Shown one piece after another: positions 54,933-62,855 of a stretch of 64,000 bases of DNA (the first letter of the stretch is position 1; the number at the start of each line of letters is the position of its first letter). The position numbers were made by a program, and so were the translations under genes. Source of the stretch: Halobacterium zhouii. GTDB taxonomy: Archaea > Halobacteriota > Halobacteria > Halobacteriales > Halobacteriaceae. The notes below the pieces were generated by a model that searched no databases, was not told the origin of the DNA, and was given only the letters and a program-made list of their open reading frames with translations. The stretch lies in NCBI RefSeq assembly GCF_021249405.1, contig NZ_CP089593.1, forward strand, positions 2,356,001 to 2,420,000, written 5' to 3'.

Positions 54933-55976
54933 ATGCTCGAACTGACTGCCCTCTCCAAGACGTACGACGGATTCGACTTCGGCCCGCTAGACCTCTCGCT
55001 CGGCGACGAAGTGCTCTCCGTGCTCGGGCCGTCGGGGAGCGGCAAGACGACGCTGCTCTCGCTCGTCGCGGGACTCGTCACCCCCGACGCGGGCGACATC
55101 TCACTCGACGGCCGCCCGCTCGTCGGACGCCCCGTCGAGGCGCGACGAACGGGCCTCGTGTTCCAGGACGGCGCGCTCTTCCCGCACATGACCGCCCGCG
55201 AGAACGTCGCGTACGCAGCGACTGACCCGTCGTGCGTCGACGAACTCGCCGAGCGTCTCGAGATAACGGATGTCCTCGACCGCCGGCCGTCGACGCTCTC
55301 TGGGGGCGAACGACAGCGGGTGGCCCTCGCTCGCACGCTGGCAGCAGACCCCGCTGCACTGCTGCTCGACGAACCGCTATCCAGTCTCGACGCGCCGATT
55401 CGCCGGCGCCTGCGGGACGAACTCCACTCCCTGTTCGCGTCCCTCGACATCCCCGTCGTCTACGTCACGCACGACCAGCGGACCGCGACGGCGCTCGGCG
55501 ACCGAATCGCCATCCTCCGGGACGGCGCCGTCGAGCAGGTCGGCACGCCCGACGACGTGCTCGACCGCCCGCAGACCCGGTTCGTCGCCCAGTTCACGGG
55601 GAACGAGAACATCTTCGAGGCGGACGTGGCCGACCACTCCGAATCAGGCACGACCCTCGAAATCGGCGGGGTCGTGCTCCAGACAGACGCGTCGAGCGTC
55701 GGCGCCTCCTCCGTCACGGCCTGCGTCCACCCGTCGCGTGTGCAGTTGCGAGCGCCGAGCGAGGACGGCCATTCGAACCGCGAGAACGCGCTCTCCGGGA
55801 CCATCCGCCGGTGGCTCAACGAGGGTACCGAGTACCGGGTGGTCGTCGACGTCGACGACGCACCGCTCTCGCTCGTCGCCACCGTTCGACCTCGGACCTT
55901 CGACGCGCTACCTGCGGAGTCCGGCGCGCCCGTTAGAATCGTGATTCCGTCCGGCGCTGTCCACCTGATTCGATGA
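54933..55976 (+). CDS. wtpC: Tungstate/molybdate ABC transporter ATP-binding protein
   Basis: A 347-residue ATPase. Walker A is GPSGSGKTTLLSL, the signature LSGGERQRVALARTL, Walker B LLLDEPLSSLD, and the H-loop VTHDQRTATAL. A C-terminal TOBE domain of about 110 residues (ALSGTIRRWLNEGTEYRVVV) may sense bound oxyanion. ATG 54933 begins MLELTALSKTYDGFDFG. Third gene of wtpABC. Confidence 0.9.
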   Translation: MLELTALSKTYDGFDFGPLDLSLGDEVLSVLGPSGSGKTTLLSLVAGLVTPDAGDISLDGRPLVGRPVEARRTGLVFQDGALFPHMTARENVAYAATDPSCVDELAERLEITDVLDRRPSTLSGGERQRVALARTLAADPAALLLDEPLSSLDAPIRRRLRDELHSLFASLDIPVVYVTHDQRTATALGDRIAILRDGAVEQVGTPDDVLDRPQTRFVAQFTGNENIFEADVADHSESGTTLEIGGVVLQTDASSVGASSVTACVHPSRVQLRAPSEDGHSNRENALSGTIRRWLNEGTEYRVVVDVDDAPLSLVATVRPRTFDALPAESGAPVRIVIPSGAVHLIR

Positions 55977-56027
55977 CTGCGGGGCGGTTCCGTGGCGCCG
56001 ACTCGTCGAGTGCGGCACTCGAATCGC

Positions 56028-56666
56028 TCAGTCGAGCACGCCGCGTTCGCGCAGTAGTTCGTCCAGTTCCGCCATCGACGAGACGGCGACGTCGCAGTGC
56101 TCGCGCACCGCCGGTTTCGGGTCGAACCCGACGCCGAGGGCCGCTGCCTCCAGCATCGGCACGTCGTTCGCGCCGTCGCCCACCGCCACCGCCTCGTCCA
56201 CCGCAACGTCGAACGCCTCGCAGGCATCGGCGAGCGCGTCGTCCTTCGTGCCGTCGACGAGCGGCCCGCTGACGGCGCCCGCGAGCTCCCCGTCGGCCTC
56301 CGGGAGTCGGTTGCCGACGACGCGGTCCACGTCCACGCCCGAGGCCTCGAGCGCGGCCTCAACACCCGGTTCGAACCCGCCGGTGAACACGACCACGCGG
56401 ACGCCCGCGCCGCGGAGGTCGGCGAGCAAGTCGCCCGCACCCTCGCGCAGTCGGACGTTCTCGTAGACGTCGCGCGCCTCGTCGCTGGACAACCCCTCGA
56501 CCAGGTCGGCGCGCTCGCGCAGGCTCTCGGCGTACGACAACTCGCCGTTCATCGCGCGCTCGGTGATAGCCGCTACTTCGCTCCCGACGCCGTGCCGGGC
56601 GGCGAGACGGTCGAGCATCTCGGAGTCTGCGAGCGTACCGTCGAAGTCGAACGCGACGAGCCCCAT
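56028..56666 (-). CDS. serB: Phosphoserine phosphatase
   Basis: A 212-residue HAD phosphatase. Motif I is VAFDFDGTLADSEMLD with the nucleophilic Asp, motif II is VVVFTGG, and motif III Lys and motif IV GDGANDVPML are present. The cap region (AITERAMNGELSYAESLRER) matches SerB. It releases serine in the last step of the pathway begun by SerA (59506-61089). Single-gene unit, convergent with wtpC. Confidence 0.85.
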   Translation of the reverse strand: MGLVAFDFDGTLADSEMLDRLAARHGVGSEVAAITERAMNGELSYAESLRERADLVEGLSSDEARDVYENVRLREGAGDLLADLRGAGVRVVVFTGGFEPGVEAALEASGVDVDRVVGNRLPEADGELAGAVSGPLVDGTKDDALADACEAFDVAVDEAVAVGDGANDVPMLEAAALGVGFDPKPAVREHCDVAVSSMAELDELLRERGVLD

Positions 56667-56733
56667 CGCCGGGTGCTACGGAGCGAGCGCCTTAACGAAT
56701 TGCGTCCGCAGCAAGTGTTCCGAGCGACGCGGC

Positions 56734-57612
56734 TCAGGGGTCCGCGAGGAACTCGCTCGTCCGCTGGCCGACGCCCCGCTCGAACGCCTCGACATCGACG
56801 GGCGGCCGTCCGTCGCAGAACGTCGGCGCGTGCTCGCGGTACACACCGTCGAGCACGCGCTCCCGCACGGCGTCGAACGAGACCGACTTCCCGTCCGCCT
56901 CGAGCGCCTGCTCGGCCCGCCGGTATCGCGACTCGGGCGCGTACTCGGCGACGGCGTCCTCGACGGAATCACCCTCGCCGGAGTTGCTCGCGGCGTCACC
57001 GGCCGCTGCGTCGAGCACGGCGTCGTTCTCGAGGACGGCCTGTTGGCCGGTCTTGTTCCGGAGGACGACGCCGGCGACCGGGCCGTCGCGCCACGCGGAG
57101 TCGGGGAACTCGTAGCCCGCGGGGTCGAAGTCGACCGCGCGAACCTCCTTCGCGACGGCGTTTACCGGTGTGAGTCCGAGGGATTCGGCGACCTGTTCGA
57201 CGCGCGCGAGTGGAAGGAACTGGCCGACGCTCGCGTCCTCGCCGTCGTCGCCACCAGCGTCCGCGTCGTGGACGTCCGTGACGAGCACCGAGGGCAGGCG
57301 CTCCCAGCCGTAGTCGAGACGGTTCCGGTGGGTAGCGAGGCCGAGGAACGTCACGGCTTCCGTGTCACCGACGGCGTTCCGGAGTGCGCCGCGGTCGAGC
57401 GCGCGCTGGACGTGGTGGACGGCGTGGCGGTACGCCCGCGGCGCGTCGTCGCCCGCGAACTCACGCCTGTCGTCCCCGAATCGGAGACTAGCATCGGCAC
57501 GCAGTCGGAACCTGAACGGGTGGCCGTCGACGAACTCCTGGAGCCAGAGATGGCCGCCGTCGAGCAGTTCGGGCGCGTCGTCGATGCGAGGGGGAACCGG
57601 AGCAGTCTGCAT
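56734..57612 (-). CDS. RNA-ligase-like nucleotidyltransferase fold, catalytic lysine missing
   Basis: A 292-residue acidic protein. HLWLQEFVDGHPFRFRL aligns with ligase motif I (E-K-x-D-G), but the nucleophilic Lys position is Phe27. LPSVLVTDVHD resembles motif III, and VAGVVLRNKTG resembles motif IV (E-G-V-V-x-R) with its Glu replaced by Ala. The C-terminal ~100 residues are helical and Glu/Asp-rich. The fold call rests on the order and spacing of these motifs. As it stands it should not form an enzyme-AMP intermediate, so a binding or scaffold role is likely. ATG 57612; upstream the frame is non-coding. Confidence 0.55.
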   Translation of the reverse strand: MQTAPVPPRIDDAPELLDGGHLWLQEFVDGHPFRFRLRADASLRFGDDRREFAGDDAPRAYRHAVHHVQRALDRGALRNAVGDTEAVTFLGLATHRNRLDYGWERLPSVLVTDVHDADAGGDDGEDASVGQFLPLARVEQVAESLGLTPVNAVAKEVRAVDFDPAGYEFPDSAWRDGPVAGVVLRNKTGQQAVLENDAVLDAAAGDAASNSGEGDSVEDAVAEYAPESRYRRAEQALEADGKSVSFDAVRERVLDGVYREHAPTFCDGRPPVDVEAFERGVGQRTSEFLADP

Positions 57613-57682
57613 GCGGTCGCATCGACGTTCGAGCGCCCGGCACTTGAACGATGCCCGGGCGAACCGGGGGCCGTTGCCCACG

Positions 57683-58594
57683 CTACTCGTCGGGCGCGTA
57701 CTGCGAGAGGACGCCCTCCCGGCTCCGGACGAGCGCACCCAGGTGGTCGGCGTCCCCGAGCACGCGGAGGTCACAGTCCGGGAGCGCGTCGGCGACGCGG
57801 CGCGCACCCGCCAGCGGGACATTCTCGTCGTCCCCGCCGTGCCACCACCGCACCCGGCAGTCGACCGACGCAAGCGAGACGTCCCAGTCGTCGCGAGCGT
57901 GCCGGAACTCTCGGACTGCGCCGGCTCGACTCCGGGCGAAGGCCTCGAGGAAGTCCTGTTTCACGACGTTTTCGACGTCCCCGGGGAGCGCGTCGCGCCC
58001 GTCCTCGGTGGTGTACTGCGCGAGGACGAACGACGGCGAGAGCCGGCGCGCCAGCCACGCCTGTCCGCGTAGCAGGCCGGCCAGCAGGCGCGGCGTACTG
58101 CCCGCCAGCCCGCCGAGCACGCGCTGCGGGGTCGGCGTCTCCTCGCGGAGCGGCGCCGGCACGCTGCCGGACACCACGTCGACACCGCGGACGCGGTCAC
58201 CGGACTCCGCGGCCGCCGCGAGCGCGTGAGGTGCGCCGCCGGAGAACGCCACGACGCCCGCGCGCTCGACGCTCGCGTCCGCGAGCACTGCTGCGAGCAC
58301 GTCGGCGGTGTCGGCCGGCTCGTACCCCGGCCGTGTAGGCGACCGGCCGTACCCTGGTCTGTCGAATGCGAGCACGCGAACCCGTTGCTCGCGGGCCGCG
58401 TCGTCGTACAGTTCGGCGAGGCGTCGCGACCCAGGGGTGCCGTGGAAGAACACCACCGGTTCGCCCGCCGGGTCGCCGAACGCCGCGTAGGCGACCGGCT
58501 CACCGTCGACTTCCACAGTCCGTATGCCCGCAGGCGTCTCGCTCGTTCCGGGCGGGGGTCCGTCGCTCGAATCGGCTGGCTGCGTGGCGCTCAT
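57683..58594 (-). CDS. Alpha/beta-fold hydrolase
   Basis: A 303-residue hydrolase. The oxyanion segment is VVFFHGTPGSRRLAELYDDA and the strand before it TVEVDGEPVAYAAFGDP. The nucleophile elbow VVAFSGGAPHALAAA carries Ser in S-G-G-A. A possible acid is in WWHGGDDENVP and the His is in GDADHLGALVRS. The family includes esterases, lipases and haloperoxidases; specificity is not deducible. An 88-residue cap lies between the elbow and the acid. Confidence 0.85.
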   Translation of the reverse strand: MSATQPADSSDGPPPGTSETPAGIRTVEVDGEPVAYAAFGDPAGEPVVFFHGTPGSRRLAELYDDAAREQRVRVLAFDRPGYGRSPTRPGYEPADTADVLAAVLADASVERAGVVAFSGGAPHALAAAAESGDRVRGVDVVSGSVPAPLREETPTPQRVLGGLAGSTPRLLAGLLRGQAWLARRLSPSFVLAQYTTEDGRDALPGDVENVVKQDFLEAFARSRAGAVREFRHARDDWDVSLASVDCRVRWWHGGDDENVPLAGARRVADALPDCDLRVLGDADHLGALVRSREGVLSQYAPDE

Positions 58595-58646
58595 ACCTCC
58601 GCGTTACCGCCCCTACGGCGAGCCAGTTCCGCCGGACACATGCGGC

Positions 58647-58655
58647 CTTTTATGA
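58647..58655 (+). promoter_or_regulatory. TATA box fixing a GTG start
   Basis: CTTTTATGA is centred 28 nt upstream of GTG 58679, where the protein reads MKRATLTASYPPD. This is the best evidence for that start over the ATG at 58640, which lies upstream of the box. Confidence 0.65.
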
Positions 58656-58678
58656 CATGGCGGCTGCTCAGCGTGGCT

Positions 58679-59347
58679 GTGAAACGCGCCACGCTCACCG
58701 CGTCGTACCCGCCCGACCTCACGCATCCGGTCCACCGCGAGGTGGTTGAACGGGACGCCGTCTCGCGCGCCGACGTCCTGACGTGGGGGCCGGTCGGGAG
58801 CGCCACCACGCTGACGTGGTTCGACGCGGACCGCGAGACGGTCGGCGCGCTCCTCGACGCCGTCCCGCCCGTCACCGGGGCCACGCTCGTCGCGGGCGAC
58901 GACGGCACGTACGCGTTCACGCGGCAGTCCGAGTACGGGTTCGCGGCCGAACTCCTCGAGTTGGTCGCCAGCGCGGACGTCGCGTTCCTCCCGCCGCTCA
59001 CGTTCCGCGGCAACCGCACCGCGCGCTTCGAGGCCGTCGGCCCGTCCGCGGCGCTCGGCGCGTTCTACGACGACCTCTCGGCCCGACTCGACGTCACGGT
59101 AGCGTCCGTCCGGGACGTCCGCCGCGACGGCACGCCCGCGGCGCTCACGGACCGCCAGCGCGCCGCGCTCGACGCCGCCGTCGACCTCGGCTACTACGAG
59201 GTGCCCCGGGCGGCGTCCGTCGAGGACGTCGCCGAGGCTCTCGGTTGCGCGTCGAGTACGGCGGGCGAACTCCTCCGGAGGGCCGAGGCCGCCGTGATCG
59301 GCGACGTTGCGGGGAGCGACACCGACCGTGACGCCGGCGCCGAGTAG
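58679..59347 (+). CDS. Bat-type HTH transcriptional regulator
   Basis: A 222-residue regulator. The N-terminal ~150 residues are the beta-rich sensory domain of Bat-like proteins (KRATLTASYPPDLTHPVHRE, LTWGPVGSATTLTWFDADRE). The C-terminal HTH_10 domain starts LTDRQRAALDAAVDLGYYEV and continues with SVEDVAEALGCASSTAGELL, the recognition helix region. The start is GTG 58679, directly placed by its TATA box. The ligand and target genes are unknown. Confidence 0.85.
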   Translation: MKRATLTASYPPDLTHPVHREVVERDAVSRADVLTWGPVGSATTLTWFDADRETVGALLDAVPPVTGATLVAGDDGTYAFTRQSEYGFAAELLELVASADVAFLPPLTFRGNRTARFEAVGPSAALGAFYDDLSARLDVTVASVRDVRRDGTPAALTDRQRAALDAAVDLGYYEVPRAASVEDVAEALGCASSTAGELLRRAEAAVIGDVAGSDTDRDAGAE

Positions 59348-59427
59348 CGAGGCAATCTCTGCCGGAACCGGGCGTGGCCGTGGTCAATTCCGGCGCCTCC
59401 CTCACGACGAAATGCGAGAACGTGCAA

Positions 59428-59454
59428 CGACGGGCGGGAATCGAACTCCCGTCA
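59428..59454 (-). other. tRNA T-arm-like hairpin (possible tRNA remnant or att relic)
   Basis: On the minus strand GTTCGATTCCCGC (59434-59446) reads like the 3' half of a tRNA T-arm and is followed by CCGTCGTTGCA, resembling an acceptor strand. Alternative pairing gives CGGGA-GTTCGAT-TCCCG inside GACGGG...CCCGTC. No D-arm or anticodon arm of normal size is present, and the serA promoter occupies the place where they would be. It could equally be a terminator hairpin for the preceding regulator gene. Confidence 0.3.
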
Positions 59455-59474
59455 ATACGTGCACCTGCGCAAAC

Positions 59475-59482
59475 GCTTATCC
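59475..59482 (+). promoter_or_regulatory. TATA box of serA
   Basis: GCTTATCC is centred 27 nt upstream of ATG 59506, giving a leaderless transcript. Confidence 0.6.
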
Positions 59483-59505
59483 TCGCTCCCGCCGACCCAC
59501 ATTGC

Positions 59506-61089
59506 ATGAAGGTACTCGTCACGGACCCAATCGCGGACGCCGGCCTCGAACGCCTCCGCGATACCGGGTTCGACGTACAGACGGCCTACGAGGCGGACGG
59601 CGACGACTTACTGGAGGCGGTCGCCGGCGCCGACGCGCTCGTCGTGCGGTCCGGGACCGAGGTCACTCGCGAAGTGTTCGAGGCCGCGCCCGACCTCGCC
59701 ATCGTCGGCCGCGCCGGCATCGGCGTGGACAACATCGACATCGACGCCGCCACCGACCACGGCGTGATTGTCGCGAACGCCCCAGAGGGGAACGTTCGCG
59801 CCGCCGCCGAGCACACCGTCGCGCTGGCGTTCGCCGCGGCGCGCTCGGTCCCGCAAGCCCACGCCCGCCTCCGCGACGGCGAGTGGGCGAAAGGCGAGTT
59901 CCTCGGCGCGGAACTCGACGGCAAGACCCTCGGCGTCGTCGGCCTCGGGCGCGTCGGCCAGGAGGTCGCCAGACGACTCGGCGCGTTCGGCATGGACCTC
60001 GTCGCCTACGACCCCTACATCGGCGAGGAGCGAGCCGAACAACTCGGCGCGGAACTCGTCGAGTTCGACGAGTGCGTCGAGCGCGCGGACTTCCTCACCG
60101 TCCACGTCCCGCTCACGGACGAGACGGCGGGCCTGATCGGCGAGTCGGAACTCCGGGAGATGGCGGGCGGCTACGTCGTGAACGTCGCGCGGGGCGGCGT
60201 CGTCGACGAGGACGCGCTCGCCGAGGCCGCCGACGACGGCACGCTCGCCGGGGCCGCACTCGACGTGTTCGAGGAGGAACCGCTGCCCGCCGACTCGCCG
60301 CTGCTCGACGCCGAGAACGTCATCGTCACTCCGCACCTCGGGGCGTCCACGCGGGCCGCACAGGAGCACGTCGCCACCGCCACCGCCGACCAGGTCGTCG
60401 CCGCGCTCCACGAGGAACCCGTGGTGAACGCGCTGAACGCGCCGAGCGTCGAAGAGAGCGCGTTCGACCGCATCCGACCGTACGTTGACCTCGCCGAAAC
60501 TGCGGGGAAGGTCGCCGCGCAACTGTTCGACGGCCGGGTCGAACGCATCGACGTCCGCTACGAGGGCGACGTCGCGGAGGAGAACGTCGAGTTGGTCACC
60601 GCGAGCGCCCAGCAAGGCGTCTTCGCCCCCCTGGAGTGGAACGTCAACGCGGTGAACGCGCCCCGGGTCGCCGAGGAGCGCGGCATCGAGGTGACCGAAT
60701 CGAAGACCCGCCAGAGCGAGGACTTCCAGAGCCTCGTCTCCGTGACGGTCGGGGATAGTGAGAACGACCTCACCGTCTCGGGCACGCTGTACGCGGGCGA
60801 CGACCCCCGTCTCGTGAAAATCGACGGCTACCGCGTGGACGCCATCCCGCACGGCCACATGCTCGCCGCGCGCAACCGCGACGAACCCGGCGTCATCGGG
60901 TTCGTCGGGACCGTTCTCGGCGACGCCGGCGTGAACATCGCGGGGATGTTCAACGCCCGAGAGACCATCGGTGGCGAGGCGCTCACCGTCTACAACCTCG
61001 ACGAACCCGTCCCAGAGGACGCCCTCGAGGAACTGCTCGCGGACGACCGCATCACCGACGTCCGGAGCATCGAACTGAACGGCGAGTAG
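59506..61089 (+). CDS. serA: D-3-phosphoglycerate dehydrogenase
   Basis: A 527-residue type 1 SerA. The substrate/NAD domains show VVRSGTEVTREVFEAAP, GRAGIGVDNID, and the Rossmann motif VVGLGRVGQEVARRLG. Catalytic Arg is in VNVARGGVVDE, Glu in FEEEPLPADSP and His in VTPHLGAST. An allosteric-substrate-binding domain (AETAGKVAAQLFDGRVERID) and a C-terminal ACT domain (DEPGVIGFVGTVLGDAGVNI) follow. It oxidises 3-phosphoglycerate to 3-phosphohydroxypyruvate, the first step of serine synthesis. Confidence 0.96.
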   Translation: MKVLVTDPIADAGLERLRDTGFDVQTAYEADGDDLLEAVAGADALVVRSGTEVTREVFEAAPDLAIVGRAGIGVDNIDIDAATDHGVIVANAPEGNVRAAAEHTVALAFAAARSVPQAHARLRDGEWAKGEFLGAELDGKTLGVVGLGRVGQEVARRLGAFGMDLVAYDPYIGEERAEQLGAELVEFDECVERADFLTVHVPLTDETAGLIGESELREMAGGYVVNVARGGVVDEDALAEAADDGTLAGAALDVFEEEPLPADSPLLDAENVIVTPHLGASTRAAQEHVATATADQVVAALHEEPVVNALNAPSVEESAFDRIRPYVDLAETAGKVAAQLFDGRVERIDVRYEGDVAEENVELVTASAQQGVFAPLEWNVNAVNAPRVAEERGIEVTESKTRQSEDFQSLVSVTVGDSENDLTVSGTLYAGDDPRLVKIDGYRVDAIPHGHMLAARNRDEPGVIGFVGTVLGDAGVNIAGMFNARETIGGEALTVYNLDEPVPEDALEELLADDRITDVRSIELNGE

Positions 61090-61125
61090 GCGAGCAGTTT
61101 TGTCGGCCCCGTCCGTTCGTCCGCC

Positions 61126-61575
61126 GTGCCAAGCGTCACCGACACGTTCATCGAGAACCGCGTGCGCGTCCAGCCAGACGACACCAACAACTACGCCTCG
61201 GCGCACGGGGGCAACGTCGTCAAGTGGATGGACGAGGTGGGCGCGATGTCCGCGATGCGGCTCGCGGGCGAGACCTGCGTGACCGCGCGCATCAACAGCC
61301 TCGACTTCGAGCAGCCGATTCCGCGCGGCGACATCTGCGTCATCGAGTCCTACGCGTACGCGACGGGAACCAGCAGCATCCGGGTGCGACTTCGCGCGTT
61401 CCGCGAGGACCCGCGGACGGGTGACGTCGAGCAGACGACGAGTTCCTACTTCGTCTTCGTCGCGGTTGACGAGGAGATGAAGCCGAAGCCGGTTCCCGAC
61501 CTCGTCGTCGAGACGGAGCGCGACCGACGACTCGAGCAGTCGGCGCTCGCCGGCGAGCGTGAATCCTCCGACTAG
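61126..61575 (+). CDS. Acyl-CoA thioesterase, hotdog fold
   Basis: A 149-residue hotdog protein starting at GTG 61126 (MPSVTDTFIENRVRVQPDDT). The active loop VQPDDTNNYASAHGGNVVKW and ARINSLDFEQPIPRGD parallel the thioesterase at 5644-6123. It hydrolyses acyl-CoA; substrate length unknown. It lies 36 bp after serA in the same direction and may be co-transcribed. Confidence 0.87.
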   Translation: MPSVTDTFIENRVRVQPDDTNNYASAHGGNVVKWMDEVGAMSAMRLAGETCVTARINSLDFEQPIPRGDICVIESYAYATGTSSIRVRLRAFREDPRTGDVEQTTSSYFVFVAVDEEMKPKPVPDLVVETERDRRLEQSALAGERESSD

Positions 61576-61661
61576 TCGTCCCTCACCGAGCGAGCGCATC
61601 AATTCAGGGGCGTTTAGCCGCTTCCGTGCGCCTCAAATACGCCCCCACCCTCCCACTGGTA

Positions 61662-62837
61662 GTGACAGAGACGGCGACCGAGGAGCGACTGGTGACGGGG
61701 TACGCGGGCCGCCTGTTCGTCGGCGCGTCGGTCGGGTGGCTCGCCATCCAGGGCGGCCGGCTCGTGCTCTCGACGACGCTGACCGCCGTGAAGGCCGACC
61801 TCCACATCACGAACGCGCAGGCCGGCGTCGCGTTCACGACGCTCTGGGGGTTGTACGCGCTCCTCCAGTACCCGAGCGGCCGCCTCTCGGACGCGCTCTC
61901 CCGGAAGACGCTGCTCACGGCGGGTCTCGCGCTCGCGGCGGTCGGGTTCACCGCGCTCGCCAGCGCGCCGTCGTACCTGTTGTTCCTGGCGGGCGCGGCG
62001 GTCGTCGGCGCCGGCGCCGGCCTCTACCCGACCGCCGCCCGGGCGCTCGTCTCGGACCTCTACACCGCCAAGCGCGGCCGCGCGTTCGGCCTGCACACCG
62101 CCTCGGGCGACATCGGGGGCGTGGCCGCCGCCGGCCTCGCCGCGGTCGCGCTCTCCGCCGCGACGTGGCGCGCCGCGTTCCTCCCCGTCGTGCTCGTCGT
62201 GGCCGCCGTCCTGCTCGCGCTCCACCTCTGGAGCCGCGAACCTTACGTCTTCGAGCGCCGCCCGCTACACGTCCGGCAGACCCTCTCCCGCCTGCTCGGC
62301 GCGCCGCGGTTCCGGTGGCTGCTCACCGCGTACGCGCTGTACGCGTTCACCTGGCAGGCCGTCGCGGCGTTCCTGCCGACGTACCTGGAGGCCGGCAAGC
62401 AGTTCGCGCCCGGCGTCGCGCAGGCCGCGTTCGCGGTGCTGTTCGGCGTCGGCGCGGTCGTGAAACCCACCGCGGGCGCGCTCTCGGACCGCGTCTCCCG
62501 TCGGACGCTCACTGCCGCGAGCGTCCTCGTCGCCGCGGCGGCCCTCGTGGGCGTCGTGCTCGTCGACTCTCCGCTCGCCGCCATCGTCGCCGTCGTCGTG
62601 TTCGCCGCGGGTCTGATGTCGTTCCCGCCCGTGATGCAGGCCCGCCTCATGGACGCTTTCCCCGACGACTCGGCGGGCGGTGATCTCGGCGCGATGCGCT
62701 CGATCTACGTCGGCCTCGGTGCGCTCGGCCCGACGTACGTCGGCGCTACCGCGACGTACGTGGGCTACCAGGCCGCGTTCCTCGGCCTCGTCGTGGCGCT
62801 ACTCATCTGCGCGGGAATCGTCGTCGCGGACCCGTAG
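61662..62837 (+). CDS. MFS transporter
   Basis: A 391-residue carrier with twelve hydrophobic segments. The MFS loop LQYPSGRLSDALSRKTLLTAG follows helix 2 and GALSDRVSRRTLTAAS occupies the matching place in the second half. GAGAGLYPTAARALVSDLY is helix 4/5-like. GTG 61662 (MTETATEERLVTGYAGRLF) is preferred to GTG 61626 because TCAAATAC (about 61633-61640) is centred 26 nt upstream. Substrate unknown. Confidence 0.87.
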   Translation: MTETATEERLVTGYAGRLFVGASVGWLAIQGGRLVLSTTLTAVKADLHITNAQAGVAFTTLWGLYALLQYPSGRLSDALSRKTLLTAGLALAAVGFTALASAPSYLLFLAGAAVVGAGAGLYPTAARALVSDLYTAKRGRAFGLHTASGDIGGVAAAGLAAVALSAATWRAAFLPVVLVVAAVLLALHLWSREPYVFERRPLHVRQTLSRLLGAPRFRWLLTAYALYAFTWQAVAAFLPTYLEAGKQFAPGVAQAAFAVLFGVGAVVKPTAGALSDRVSRRTLTAASVLVAAAALVGVVLVDSPLAAIVAVVVFAAGLMSFPPVMQARLMDAFPDDSAGGDLGAMRSIYVGLGALGPTYVGATATYVGYQAAFLGLVVALLICAGIVVADP

Positions 62838-62855
62838 CCCGCTGAGAACGGCGAC

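Noticed and set aside
59434..59500. A complete tRNA gene on the minus strand
   Set aside because: CGGCGGG near 59495 could pair with CCCGTCG with one wobble, but only about 36 nt lie between acceptor and T-arm, no D-loop GG or anticodon stem is seen, and the T stem needs a bulge.
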